Part shown: one piece after another, positions 10,082 through 20,075 of the stretch
Layout of the letters: the number at the start of each line of letters is the position of its first letter
Numbering within the stretch: the stretch's first letter is position 1
Source of the DNA: JAEZBP01 sp963832725
Lineage (GTDB): Bacteria > Myxococcota_A > Polyangia > Polyangiales > Sandaracinaceae
Assembly: GCA_963832725.1 (NCBI GenBank)
Contig: CAWHVG010000005.1
Coordinates: forward strand, 2,914,001-2,978,000
Direction: 5' to 3'
Length of the DNA stretch: 64,000 nucleotides
Notes under the pieces: generated by a model
Databases searched by the model: none
Told to the model about the DNA's origin: nothing
The model's input: only the letters and a program-made list of their open reading frames with translations
Position numbers and translations under genes: made by a program

Positions 10082-11433
10082 GGAGCGGACCTACCGCGTC
10101 GACCTGATGACGCGGGTCGAGGGCGAGGGCTCGTTCCGTCTCCGCGTGAAGGACGGCGAGGTCGTCGAGTCGGCGCTGGCCATCTTCGAGGCGCCGCGCT
10201 TCTTCGAGGCGTTCTTGCGCGGCCGGAGCGCCTACGAAGTGAACGACATCGTGGCGCGCATCTGCGGCATCTGTCCGGTCGCCTACCAGACCAGCGCCAG
10301 CCGCGCGATCGAGCGGGCGTTCGGCGTGCCTCTCGCCGAGCCCGTCCGCCGCCTGCGCCGCTTGCTCTACTGCGGCGAGTGGATCGAGAGCCACGCCCTG
10401 CACGTCTTCATGCTCCACGCGCCGGACTTCCTCGGCTACCCGAGCGTGATCGAGATGGCCAAGGACCACCGCGCCGTGGTCGAGCGCGGGCTCTCGATGC
10501 GGAAGGCCGGCAACGCGCTCATCGCGCTCCTCGGCGGGCGCTCGGTTCACCCGGTCTCGCCCTGGGTCGGCGGGTTCACCAAGGTGCCGTCGCTCTCGAA
10601 GCTTCGCGCGATGCGGCCGGTGCTCGAGCGAGGCCTGCACGACGCGCTCGAGACGGTCCGCTGGGCGGCGTCGCTGCCCATGCCCGAGCTCGCGCAGGAC
10701 TACATCTACGTCGCGCTCTCGGGCACCGACGACTACCCGATCGAGTCCGGGGAGACCATCGCCGTCTCCGGCCGCGGCGAGGTGTCGATCGACGATTGGG
10801 GTGAGGTGATCGACGAGCAACAAGTTCCCTACTCGAACGCGCTTCAGTCACGACTGAAGGACGGGAGCTCCTATCTCTGTGGTCCGATGGCGCGTCTCTT
10901 TCATCACGCCGAGAAGCTCCACCCGAGAGCGCGCGAGGCAATGGATGACGCCGGGCTGCCCCGCGAAGTGAAGAACCCCTACCGCTCCATCGTCGTGAGG
11001 GCGGTGGAGATGGCGCACGCGTTCGCGGAGGCCGTCGATCTCGTGCAGCGGCTACACGCCGCCGGATCCGCCGCGCGCGCCCTCCACGCCCCGCGCTTCG
11101 ATCGGCTGCGGCGCCAGCGAGGCGCCCCGCGGCATGCTCTGGCATCGCTACGAGCTCGACGCCGAGGGGCTCGTCGTCGACGCGCGCATCGTGCCGCCCA
11201 CCTCGCAGAACCAGGCGCAGATCGAGGACGACCTGGCGAGCCTGGCGCCGCAGCTCCTCGCGATGGACCACGCCGCGGCGACGCATTTGTGTGAGCAACT
11301 CATTCGCGCGTACGATCCGTGCATCTCTTGCGCCACGCACTTCCTCGATCTGCGCATCGACCGCGACGAAGAGGGCATGATGGCTCCGAGGCACAATCGA
11401 GACGACGGGAGGCAGCGTGAGCGAAGACGGTAG
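10071..11433 (+). CDS. NADP-hydrogenase alpha (large, NiFe) subunit
   Basis: The catalytic NiFe subunit, 453 residues after removal of one base. The N-terminal nickel motif is RICGICP (around residue 63) and the C-terminal one is DPCISCATHF, the two CxxC pairs that hold the NiFe(CN)2CO centre. The C-terminal tail after CATH would be cleaved by the protease encoded next. The sequence resembles group 3b NADP-reducing enzymes, which reversibly couple H2 to NADP(H). A frame break near 11040 separates the body from the GASEAPRGMLWHRYELDAEG segment; correction gives 454 codons. The start overlaps the delta gene and the stop overlaps the protease gene. Confidence 0.92.
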
Positions 11434-11897
11434 GCCGCGCGTCCGCGTGATCGCCCTCGGCAACCCCATGGCGAGCGACGACGGCGCCGCGCTCGAGGCC
11501 GCCCGCCGCCTCCCGCCGCGCGGCGGAGTGGAGGTCGTGCTGGCGGGCCGGCCCGGCGCCGGGCTCCTGGATCTGCTCGAATCCGGAGATCCCGACGGTG
11601 GTGCTGGACGTGGTGCGGATGGGCGTGCCGATCGGCTCGGTGGTGGAGCTCCCGCTCGCCGAGGTGTCGACCGCGTCGGTGGACGGCAAGCCGCTCTCCT
11701 CGCACGAGCTCGGCGTAGCGCAGGCGATGGCCATGGCCGAGGCGCTCGGGCGGGCGCTGCCACCGGGCCTCTTCGTCGGCATCGGCGCGCGGGTCTTCGA
11801 GCCGGGCACCGAGCTGAGCCGCGAGGTCGCGCTGGCCGTCGACGACCTCATCGCCGCCGCACAAGGGGCCATCGCCGCCCTCGACGAGAACCTCTGA
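11417..11897 (+). CDS. NiFe hydrogenase maturation protease (M52)
   Basis: A HyaD/HybD-type endopeptidase of about 159 residues that removes the C-terminal tail of the large subunit after nickel insertion. It begins with the family motif VIALGNPMASDDG (the metal-binding Asp is in SDDG), and the second acidic motif IPTVVLDVVRMG follows. The GTG start at 11417 overlaps the end of the large-subunit gene by 17 bp. The frame is broken at 11579-11583, where GAATC stands for an expected GATC; the corrected gene has 160 codons and reads through LLDPEIPTVVLDVV. It sits where a dedicated protease is expected, directly behind its substrate gene. Confidence 0.88.
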
Positions 11898-12121
11898 ATC
11901 GGAGCCGGGATCTCGCGCCGGTCTGGCCCGGCCAGGGCGGGCGTCCTCGAGGCCTCGGTCGCCGTCGTGGACGACGGCTCGGTCGTCCCCTGTGGGCGCG
12001 CTCCGTCTCGACACGGCCATCCTCGCTCGCGACGCGGTTCACACGAGATCCTGGCTGAAGCGCCTCGAAATCTCCTCGGGGTCGCCTCGGGCTCGGAAGA
12101 CCACGGCGCCATCTCGAGCGG

Positions 12122-13057
12122 ATGCGCGCCCTCTCGTTTCTCCTCCTGCTCGGCTGCTCGGCACCGGAGGTCCACCCCGGCGACCTCGTCTTCCAGACCT
12201 CGCGCTCGCGCCAGAGCGCCGTCATCCGCGAGGTCACCGGCTCGCCGTGGACGCACGTAGGGGTGGCGTTCGAGCGAGACGGACGACTCTGGGTGCTCGA
12301 AGCCGTCGAGCCGGTGCGGTGGACGCCGTTCGAAGCGTGGCGAGCGCGCGGAGTAAGCGGGCGCTACCTGGTGAGGCGCCCTCGCGAGCCGCTCGACGCC
12401 GAGGAGCTGCGCGCGCTCCGGCGGGCGGGCGAGCGCTTCCTCGGCCGGCACTACGACGCGCGCTTCGAGTGGGGCGACCGCCGCATCTACTGCTCCGAGC
12501 TGGTGTGGAAGATGTTCGATCGCGGCTTGCACGTCCGGCTGACCGAGCCGCAGCGCTGGCGGGACCTGCATCTCTCGCGACGCGCGCGGCGGTTGGCGAG
12601 ACGCAGGCTGGGCCACACGCCGCGACCCTTCGGCCGTGTGGTCACGCCGGCCGCGCTCATCGACTCGCCCGCGCTGATCACGCCTTCGAGCCATGCGCGC
12701 GTTCGCCGGCCGACCCACCCACGAACGGGCGCCGGAGCCGCCGGCCCCCGAGCACTCACCGGACGATGGAACAGCACTCACGGGACGATGGAACAGCACT
12801 CACGGGGACATGGAACAGCACTCACGGGGACATGGAACAGCACTCACGGGGACATGGAACAGCACTCACGGGGACATGGAACAGCACTCACGGGGACATG
12901 GAACAGCACTCACGGGACGATGGACCAGCACTCACGGGGACATGGACCAGCACTGACAGGGCGGTCGACCAGGGCTTACGGGGCGGTCGACCAGCACTCA
13001 CGGGACGATGGACCAGCACTCACGGGGACCACCGGAAATCGTGCCGCGAACGGGTGA
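12122..13057 (+). CDS. YiiX-like permuted papain-fold lipoprotein
   Basis: A putative NlpC/P60-superfamily (YiiX/YebB-like) hydrolase with a lipoprotein signal: MRALSFLLLLGC has a lipobox with the acylated Cys at residue 12. Motifs are HPGDLVFQTS, SPWTHVGVAFE (candidate catalytic His) and IYCSELVWKMF (candidate catalytic Cys), in the circularly permuted order of this family. The fold should end near 12690. The reading frame continues through the 22-bp repeat array to 13057 because that repeat has no stop in any frame, giving a 22-residue-period tail. Whether the tail is real or a lost stop is unclear. It lies between the hydrogenase protease and hypF, but no functional link is known. Confidence 0.65.
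   Translation: MRALSFLLLLGCSAPEVHPGDLVFQTSRSRQSAVIREVTGSPWTHVGVAFERDGRLWVLEAVEPVRWTPFEAWRARGVSGRYLVRRPREPLDAEELRALRRAGERFLGRHYDARFEWGDRRIYCSELVWKMFDRGLHVRLTEPQRWRDLHLSRRARRLARRRLGHTPRPFGRVVTPAALIDSPALITPSSHARVRRPTHPRTGAGAAGPRALTGRWNSTHGTMEQHSRGHGTALTGTWNSTHGDMEQHSRGHGTALTGTWNSTHGTMDQHSRGHGPALTGRSTRAYGAVDQHSRDDGPALTGTTGNRAANG
12751..13030 (+). repeat. 22-bp tandem repeat array
   Basis: Twelve full copies and one partial copy of a 22-bp unit starting AGCACTCACGGG, head to tail with no spacer. Five central copies (12795-12904) are identical; the outer ones vary at GGACGATGG versus GGGGACATGG and at GGAAC versus GGACC, and two copies (12949-12992) contain the palindrome GGTCGACC. The pattern of identical centre and divergent flanks indicates recent expansion by slippage or unequal exchange. 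It is not CRISPR-like because nothing separates the units. Confidence 0.97.
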
Positions 13058-13090
13058 CGCTCGGCGGGCGCGCGCATACGTGGACCTCTC

Positions 13091-15292
13091 ATGGGCGAGC
13101 GGGAGCGCTGGATCGGGCGGATCGAGGGCGTCGTGCAGGGGGTCGGGTTCCGGCCCTTCGTGGCGCGCTTGGCTGCGTCCGAGGCACTCGCCGGCCGGGT
13201 CCGGAACGAGGGCACGTTCATCCACGTCGAGCTCGAGGGCTCGATGGCGGCGCTCGCGTCGTTCGCGACCCGGCTGCCGCTCGAGCTGCCTCCCGCCGCG
13301 CGCCTCGATCGGGTCGATTGGCAGCGCGATCTGCCGCCGCGAGGACTCATCGCGTTCGCCATCGAGAAGAGCGCCGCCTCCACCCCCGGCGCGCTCCCGC
13401 TGCCGCCCGATCTCGCCACGTGTGCCGATTGCCTGGACGAGGTCGCAGATCCGAGCGCGCGGCGCCATGGCTACGCGTTCACCAACTGCACCGCCTGCGG
13501 CCCCCGCTTCACCATCGTCACGGGCCTTCCCTACGACCGGGCGCGCACCACCATGGCCGCGTTCCCGCTCTGCGAGAACTGCCGCTGCGAGTACGACGAT
13601 CCGCTCGACCGCCGCTTCCACGCCCAGCCCATCGCCTGCCCGCGCTGCGGCCCCGCGCTGCGGCTGCTCGACCAGGACGGCGCTCTGCTGGCCCGCGAGC
13701 ACGCCGTCCGCGACGCGGTCACGGCGCTCCGGCGCGGAGCCATCCTCGCGCTGAAAGGCCTCGGCGGCTTCCAGCTCCTCTGCGACGCGAGCCGCGCGGG
13801 ACCGGTCGACACGCTCCGCGCGCGCAAACGTCGTCCCGACAAGCCCTTCGCCGTGTTGGTCCGCGACGTCGAAGCGGCGCGAACGCTGGCTCGACTGTCG
13901 GAAGAAGAGGCGCAGGTGCTCGCTTCGCCGGCCGCGCCGATCGTCCTGGTCCGGCGACGCGGCAGCGTGCTCGCCGAGAGCGTGGCGCCGGGCATGCGAA
14001 AGCTCGGCCTCATGCTGCCGACCACACCGCTCCATCACCTCTTGGCGCGAGCGTTCGAAGGCCCGCTCGTCTGCACCAGCGGCAACCTCCACGAAGACCC
14101 CATCGCCAAAGACGAGCCTGATGCGCTGGCGCGGCTGCGCGGCATCGCCGACCTCTTCCTCGTCCACGATCGCCCCATCGCGCGCCGTGCTGACGATGGA
14201 GTGGTGCAGGTGATCGGCGGAAGGCCTCGTGTCGTCCGGCTCGGTCGCGGGCTCGGACCGCGGGCGTTCTCGATCGGCGGCGACGGACGGCCGCGCCTCT
14301 GCGTCGGCGCGCACCTCAAGAACGCACCGGCGGCGCTCCTCGGCGAGCGCGTGGTGCTCTGGCCTCACGTCGGCGATCTGGACGCCCCGCTCGCACGCGA
14401 CGCGTTCGCCCAGGCGGTCGAAGACCTGAGCCGCTTCTTCGACCTGCGCCCCGAAGCGATCGTCTGCGATCTGCACCCGGACTACGCGTCGACCCTGTGG
14501 GCCGCGCGCACCGGCCTCCCGCTGGTCCGCGTCCCGCACCACGTCGCGCACGTCGCCGCCTGCCTGGCCGAGCACGGCGCAGAGAGCGCGCTCGGGTTCG
14601 CGTGGGACGGCTTCGGGCTCGGCGAAGGAGGCGAGGCGTGGGGCGGCGAGACCCTCGCGCTCGGACCGGACGGCGCGTCCCGCGTGGCGCACCTCGCGCC
14701 CTTCTCGTCGCCGGGCGGAGATGCCGCGGCGCGGGACGGTCGGCGCGCGTTGGCCGGCGTGCTGAGCGCGGCCGACCGGCTCGACTTGGCGGATGATGAG
14801 ACGCTCCGCTTCGCGCCGCTGGTGCGATTGGCTCGCCTCGCGCCGGTGACGACCAGCGCGGGCCGCCTCTTCGACGCCGTCGCCGCCCTGCTCGGCGTTC
14901 GCAGCGAGTCCAGCTTCGAAGGTCACGCCGCCATGGCGCTCGAGGCGCTGGCCGAGCCGGGCGCCGCCCCCTACCCCTTCACGCTCGACGGCGGCGTGCT
15001 CGACTGGCGGCCGATGATCGGGCCGCTCGCCTCGGACCGCGCCGATCCCGTCCTCGCCTCGTCGCGCTTCCACGCCACGCTGAGCGCGATGATCGCCGCC
15101 GTCGTCGATGCGGAGCGCGCACACCGCGTCGCGTTGAGCGGCGGCTGCTTTCAGAACGCGCGGCTGGCCGAGGACACCCTGGCCCGGCTCCGAGAACGAG
15201 GCGTCGAGGTCCTCCTGCCGGAGGCGGCACCGGTCAACGACGGAGGCATCGCCCTCGGCCAAGCCTGGCTCGCCAGCCGCGTCCGCCGCTGA
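13091..15292 (+). CDS. hypF: carbamoyltransferase HypF
   Basis: Makes the CN ligands of the NiFe centre by activating carbamoyl phosphate and passing the group to HypE. It has 733 residues and all expected parts: an acylphosphatase domain at the start (GVVQGVGFRPFV), two zinc-finger-like CxxC pairs (CADC...CTAC and CENC...CPRC, about residues 115-190), a YrdC/Sua5 domain (KRRPDKPFAVLV), and a Kae1/HypF C-terminal domain with HHVAHVAACLAEHG and ALSGGCFQNARL. The length is normal and the frame intact. It serves the hydrogenase upstream; hypABCDE are not in this window and must be elsewhere. Confidence 0.97.
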   Translation: MGERERWIGRIEGVVQGVGFRPFVARLAASEALAGRVRNEGTFIHVELEGSMAALASFATRLPLELPPAARLDRVDWQRDLPPRGLIAFAIEKSAASTPGALPLPPDLATCADCLDEVADPSARRHGYAFTNCTACGPRFTIVTGLPYDRARTTMAAFPLCENCRCEYDDPLDRRFHAQPIACPRCGPALRLLDQDGALLAREHAVRDAVTALRRGAILALKGLGGFQLLCDASRAGPVDTLRARKRRPDKPFAVLVRDVEAARTLARLSEEEAQVLASPAAPIVLVRRRGSVLAESVAPGMRKLGLMLPTTPLHHLLARAFEGPLVCTSGNLHEDPIAKDEPDALARLRGIADLFLVHDRPIARRADDGVVQVIGGRPRVVRLGRGLGPRAFSIGGDGRPRLCVGAHLKNAPAALLGERVVLWPHVGDLDAPLARDAFAQAVEDLSRFFDLRPEAIVCDLHPDYASTLWAARTGLPLVRVPHHVAHVAACLAEHGAESALGFAWDGFGLGEGGEAWGGETLALGPDGASRVAHLAPFSSPGGDAAARDGRRALAGVLSAADRLDLADDETLRFAPLVRLARLAPVTTSAGRLFDAVAALLGVRSESSFEGHAAMALEALAEPGAAPYPFTLDGGVLDWRPMIGPLASDRADPVLASSRFHATLSAMIAAVVDAERAHRVALSGGCFQNARLAEDTLARLRERGVEVLLPEAAPVNDGGIALGQAWLASRVRR

Positions 15293-15620
15293 AGGGCTTC
15301 ATCGAAGGTACGGCTCCACCTCCTCGACGGCTCGATCGGGCATGAACCGGCATTCGCTCGCTCCCCGACGCGGATCAGACATCCCGCCAGCCTCCTCTCT
15401 GCGGATGTGGCACAGATCTGGGCGAAGTGCCGCGCACGGATGCCGGCAAAGCTGTGTTTGTCTTTCCAGCGGGATCGGCTCGATCATCGCTCTACACCTC
15501 GGCGCTTCCAGCAACCCGCCGAACGCAGCCCCGGTCGACGCCTCGGGCTGCTACGATGACGGCGTGGCCAGCCCCGCGATGTCCCGATTCCAGGCTCGTT
15601 CGCGGTTGAACGAGGGAAGC
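15293..15620. other. intergenic region after hypF
   Basis: A gap of 328 bp between hypF and the next lipoprotein gene. A minus-strand frame of 71 codons (15299-15514) exists, but it has no recognisable motif and no good ribosome binding site, so it is not called. A GAGGGAA Shine-Dalgarno stands just before the GTG at 15621. Nothing else stands out. Confidence 0.5.
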
Positions 15621-16699
15621 GTGGACAGACGGCGAGACTCACGGCATCGAGTCGCGCGAGCGCTGGCGGCGAGCGGCCTGCTGGTAGCGCTCTCTGCGAT
15701 CGCGGGCTGCAGCTCACGGGCCGAGTACGGCACGGTGCACACCCAGAGCGGCCCGACCTTCGCCAGCGCCGGCAGCGCGAGCCGGGTTCCCAGCCCGCCT
15801 CCCAGCCCGAGCACGGGCCGGAACGGGTACCCCGTCGATCAGCAGGCCATGGGCTTCAGCTGCCGCGTGCCGAACCCACCCCGCGTGGAGACCCACGACG
15901 GCGTCGACGACGACGGAGCGCGCTACCGATCGGTCCACGTCCGCTCCAACGCGAGCTACGGCACCTTCGGGATGAGCGTCATCCAGTGGGAGGGCGGCGT
16001 GGTCGGCGATCCGATCGGCAGCGCGAACAACCTCGCCCGCTCGATCCTCGAGGGCATCGAGATGCCGGACCACCACGTCACCCGGGTGGAAGTGCCCGGC
16101 TTCTACGCGCGGGAGGACACCGGCCACGCCGCCAACGGCAACTTCCTCGCCCTCCGCCAGTTCTTCGGCCGCGCCCGCATCTACGTGGCCGTGGCCGCGG
16201 TCCGGCCCGACCGAGCCGGGATGCGCGCGGCCGAGGTGTTCATGGGCTCGATCTCACTGGCGCGGAGCGACGCGCTCATGCCCTACGGGCCGTCCACCCA
16301 TCCGGAGCCGCTCTATCTGCCCGAGGTCGACTTCGCGGTGCACATGCCGCCGATCGAGTCGCGGCGTAACGCGCAGATCGAGATCGACGGCGAGTCGGTC
16401 GACGACTGGGTCTTCGAGAGCCGCCACCCATCGGGCGTGTATCGCGTGACCGTGGTCTCGTTCCGAGACGGAGTCCCCGACGAGGCCCTCGACCACGTGG
16501 CCCGCGCGCTCTCGCTCGGACGGCCGGAGGCGTACGTCAGCTCGTCCGGCTTCCCCGGCCGCGCCTACCGCGGCAGTGGGGATCGGCGACCCGCGCCTTC
16601 GTCACCATGCACCGCGTCTATGTGCTCGAGGTCACCGCCACGAGCGCGTTGGGGGCGACCGGTGTCACCGACTTCTTCGACTCGTTCCGGATCCTCTGA
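15621..16699 (+). CDS. lipoprotein of unknown function
   Basis: A predicted lipoprotein of about 359 residues with an Arg-rich N-region, a hydrophobic core (ALAASGLLVALSAIAGC) and the lipid-bearing Cys in AIAGCSS. A Ser/Pro-rich linker follows, then two similar halves built on MGFSCRVPNPP...SNASYGTFGMSVI and LPEVDFAVHMPPIE..., suggesting an internally duplicated beta-rich domain. No family was recognised. The GTG start at 15621 was chosen for its Shine-Dalgarno and because it places the signal correctly. One base is missing in the G-run before GATC at 16578-16584; restored, the gene ends ...FFDSFRIL at 16699, overlapping the ATG of the protease gene. Confidence 0.7.
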
Positions 16700-17801
16700 T
16701 GCGCTCCGCTCTCATCCTCTTCTCTCTCGTGCTCTTCGTGTTTCCCGCCACCGGCGCGCGAGCCCAGCCGGCCGCGTCGGCGGTGGTCAACCTGCGACCC
16801 ATCGACCGCGCGACCGTCCGGATCATCTCGCTCAGCGGGATCGACGCCGAGTCGGTCGAGGGCAGGCGCACGCGAGCGCGCAGGGTCGTCGCGCAACCGC
16901 TGACCACGCACGGATCGGGTGTGGTCGTCGGACCGAGGCTGATCCTCACGGCGCGCCACGTGGTGTGGGGCGCGAACGCGTGGGCGGTGGTGCTGCCGGG
17001 GCAATCGGATCCGCGTCCCGCCGTGCCCGTCTACGTCGACCCGGAGCAGGACATCGCGTTCTTGGCGGTCGACGGGACGCTGCCGGATCAGAATCGCGAT
17101 GCCTGCACAGGCGCGCCCGCTCACTCTCTCGGAGCAGGTCAGCGCGAGCGGCTATCCGCTCGATCTTCGTGAGTACACGCCGGCGGCGGTCAGCGGGCAG
17201 GTGAGCCGGGTCACGCGCCGGGGCGAGCTGCACCTGGCGATGACCGTGAACCCGGGTCACTCCGGCGGTCCGGTGATCGACCAGCAGGGCCAGCTCGTCG
17301 GCATCCTCAGCGCGCGCGGCCGGGTGGACCGTGGCGTGGAAGGGCTCTCGGTCGCGGTGCCGCTGGCGGCGATCCGCGAAGCGTACGGGCATGTGCCGGC
17401 GTCGCGGCCGACCTTCGACCAGGAGCAGCGCGACGTCGCGACCGCGATCGGCTGGGTGGCGGGTGTCGGTGACGATCCACTGCGTGAGCATCGGGCCGAG
17501 GTGCAGGCCATCGTCCAGCGCGCGGCGGCCAGCTCCTCGGTCGATGCCGACCGGGACGCGGTGCTGGCCGCGCTCGCCTGGAACACGCTGCTCGCCTATC
17601 TCGAGTCAGTCGGCGCGAACCAGGTCACGGATTCTGACGCCGGCGCAGCAGCCGGCCGGTCGAACGCTCCTCGAGTCCGCGTCGCGCCTCGCCCGCCGAG
17701 CCCTCCACACCGGTCCTTACCTTCGCCGCCGCTTCCCCGCGCTGCGCGCGATCGGCATCGGCCGGGTCGTCCCGCTGGCGCCGACCGGCGAAGATCGCTG
17801 A
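16699..17801 (+). CDS. secreted trypsin-like serine protease
   Basis: A signal peptide (MRSALILFSLVLFVFPATGARA) is followed by a chymotrypsin-fold peptidase domain. The catalytic triad is visible: His in LTARHVVWG, Asp in PEQDIAFLAVDG and Ser in NPGHSGGPV. A C-terminal helical extension of about 130 residues follows and has no recognised domain; there is no PDZ, so it is not a full HtrA. The gene is broken at GAATC 17091-17095 and GATTC 17630-17634; reading GATC at both gives 367 codons. It overlaps the lipoprotein gene upstream (TGATG), so the two are probably co-expressed. Confidence 0.85.
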
Positions 17802-17848
17802 GCGGCGCGGAAGACCCCATTCCGGACAGGGCGATCGGCCGGCGCGGT

Positions 17849-17877
17849 GCTCCCCTGCACGTTTGCCCGAGGGGAGC
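17849..17877. terminator. hairpin between convergent genes
   Basis: A perfect 8-bp stem (GCTCCCCT / AGGGGAGC) with a 13-nt loop lies between the convergent protease and antiporter genes. It could serve both strands, but it has no T-tract, so termination is only suggested by position. Confidence 0.45.
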
Positions 17878-17974
17878 GACGCGGTCCGAGACGAGACCGT
17901 CACCTCGGGCCGGGAAGGGCGTCTCGACCCACGGAGCGCGCTCATGAGAGCAGGACGCGAGGCACACGAAGGGG

Positions 17975-19991
17975 TCACGCCGGCGCGGGCTCGGCGCTCG
18001 GCGCTTCGGGCGGCGGCGCGGCCAGGTACGACGCGGCTTCGGCCAGCGCGGGCTCGGTGCCGGCGAGGTGGAGGATGTCGCCGGCTTCGAGGGGGATCGT
18101 CCCGACGTCCTTCTGAATCAGCGCCCGGCCGCGTTCGATGGCCAAGCAGAGCGCGCCGGTCTCGCGCTGGAGCGCCACTTCGACGAGGGTCCTTCCGACG
18201 GCGGGCGCGCCCACTTCGACCAGGACCGAGTCCACCGAGAGGCGCGCCAACGCGGTGGCGGCCAGGGTGCCGGGAGGAAGGCGGTGAGGACGTACGCTGG
18301 CCAACGTGGCCTCGCGCGCTTCGGCCATCCGCCGCTCGAGCACGTTGCGCGGCACGCCGAGCTCCTTGAGCGCGCAGGCCACGATCTCGACGCCCGACTC
18401 CACCTCTTCGACGATGGTCTCGTGCGCGCCGAGCTCCATGAGGCGCGCGCGGTTGGCCAGGTAGTGCGTGCGGACGACGACGTGGACCTGCGCTTCGCTC
18501 CGGCGGATGGCCGAGAGGACCCTCGGCACGGCGGAGGGATCGTTGACCATGATGGCCACCACCCGCGCTCGAATCGATGCCGGCGTGCTCGAGCGCCTCC
18601 GGGCTGGTCGCGTCGCCGTAGTAGACGGGCTCGCCTCGCTTCTGCGCCTCGCGGACCGTCTCGGCGTTGAGCTCGAGCCCGACGAACGCGAGCCCGCTGG
18701 CTTCGAGCGCGCGGCCCATGAGCTGCCCCGCGACGCCGTAGCCGATGATGATGGCGTGACCGCGCAGCCTTCGTTCGAGCTCGGGGTGCGTCTCGATACC
18801 CGAAGGGCTGAACAGCCGAGCCAGCGGCGCCAGCATGCGCTCTCCCGCCGTGACGTGCGGCGCCAGCCGGATGAGGAGCGGCGTGACCGACATGCTCAGG
18901 ATGCCGGCCGCCATCACCACGTCGGCGTCGTTCGGCGCGATCACCCCGCCCGACTGGGCCAGCCGGAGCAGCACGAACCCGAACTCGCCGAACTGCGCGA
19001 GCCCGACGCCGGCCAGCCAGGCCACCCGCGCCGGAAAGCGCATCGCCAGCGCGGCCACGGTCGCGAACACGCCCTTGACCGCCACGAACCCGAGGAAGAG
19101 GAGCGCCACCTCGCGGGGCGCACGCACCAGGATGCGCGGGTCGAGGAGCATGCCGAGCGAGATGAAGAAGATGCTGACGAAAGCATCGCGGAGCGGCAGG
19201 ACGTCGCTGATCGCGCGATGGCGAAAGCGGGTGTCCGCCACCGCGACGCCACCGAGGAACGCGCCCAGCGCCAGCGAGAGGCCGGCCAGCGAGGTCATCC
19301 AGGCGGTGCCGATGCAGATGGTGAGGACGGAGAGCAAAAAGAGCTCGCGGCTGCGCGCGGCGTCCACCCAGGCCAGCACGCGCGGGACCACGACCCGCGC
19401 CACGATCAGCACCACCACCACCGCCAGCGCCGCCTTGCCGAGGGAGACCGCCAGCGCGCCGGCGCCACCGCCGCCACCGCGCAGGAGCGGCACGGCGAGC
19501 ACCATCGGCACCACGCAGAGGTCCTGGAAGATCAAGACGCCGACGATGAAGCGACCGTGCGGCGCGTCGAGCTCGCCCCGCTCGCCCAGCAAACGCAGCA
19601 CGATGGCCGTGCTGGAGAGGGCGAAGACGAACCCCAGGACGACGGCGGCGCCCAGAGGCCGGCCACCGAGCAGACCGATGCCCGTGACGACCAGCGCCGT
19701 CAGCCCGACCTGAATGGAGCCGCCGATGAGCAGCGGTTTGAGGATCTGGCGCAGTCTGGAGAGGGAGAGCTCGAGCCCGATGCTGAAGAGCAGGAAGACC
19801 ACGCCGACCTCGGCCAGCGCCTCGATGGGCTCCTGCTCCCGGGCCAGCCCGAAGCCGTGCGGGCCGGCCAGCACGCCGGCGACCAGAAGCCCCGTGATGG
19901 TCGGCAAGCGCAGTCGCCCGAGCACGAGCGCGACCAACACGCCCAGCCCGGCGACGATGACGAGCTCTTGGAGAAAGGGCATGTGGGTCAT
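17975..19991 (-). CDS. KefB-type cation:proton antiporter (CPA2)
   Basis: A monovalent-cation/proton antiporter of the CPA2 family with a regulatory TrkA-N (RCK) domain and a TrkA-C domain, 671 residues after correction. About twelve membrane segments fill residues 5-380. Family motifs include TGLLVAGVLAGPHG near the start and FALSSTAIVLRLL in the membrane core. The RCK domain starts HAIIIGYGVAGQLMGRAL (NAD-binding GxGxxG) and the TrkA-C domain follows after about 540. GAATC at 18571-18575 breaks the frame; GATC restores IDRARVVAIMV. It probably exports K+ or Na+ in exchange for protons under redox or pH stress. Confidence 0.9.
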
Positions 19992-20075
19992 CGTCGCCCC
20001 CGTCTCGAAGTGAGCGCCGTCGCGTCCCCAACAAGGGAGGGTGGCGGCTCGCGGCGGCGCCGCGCGACGACGCGG

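Noticed and set aside
12751..13030. A CRISPR array
   Set aside because: Units of 22 bp follow each other directly with no unique spacers, and no cas gene is present.
15299..15514. A 71-codon minus-strand gene after hypF
   Set aside because: No motif, no good ribosome binding site and atypical composition.
684..17801. Pseudogene decay of the carotenoid, hydrogenase and protease genes
   Set aside because: Apart from one-base indels the proteins keep all catalytic motifs and full length, and no premature stops arise from substitutions.
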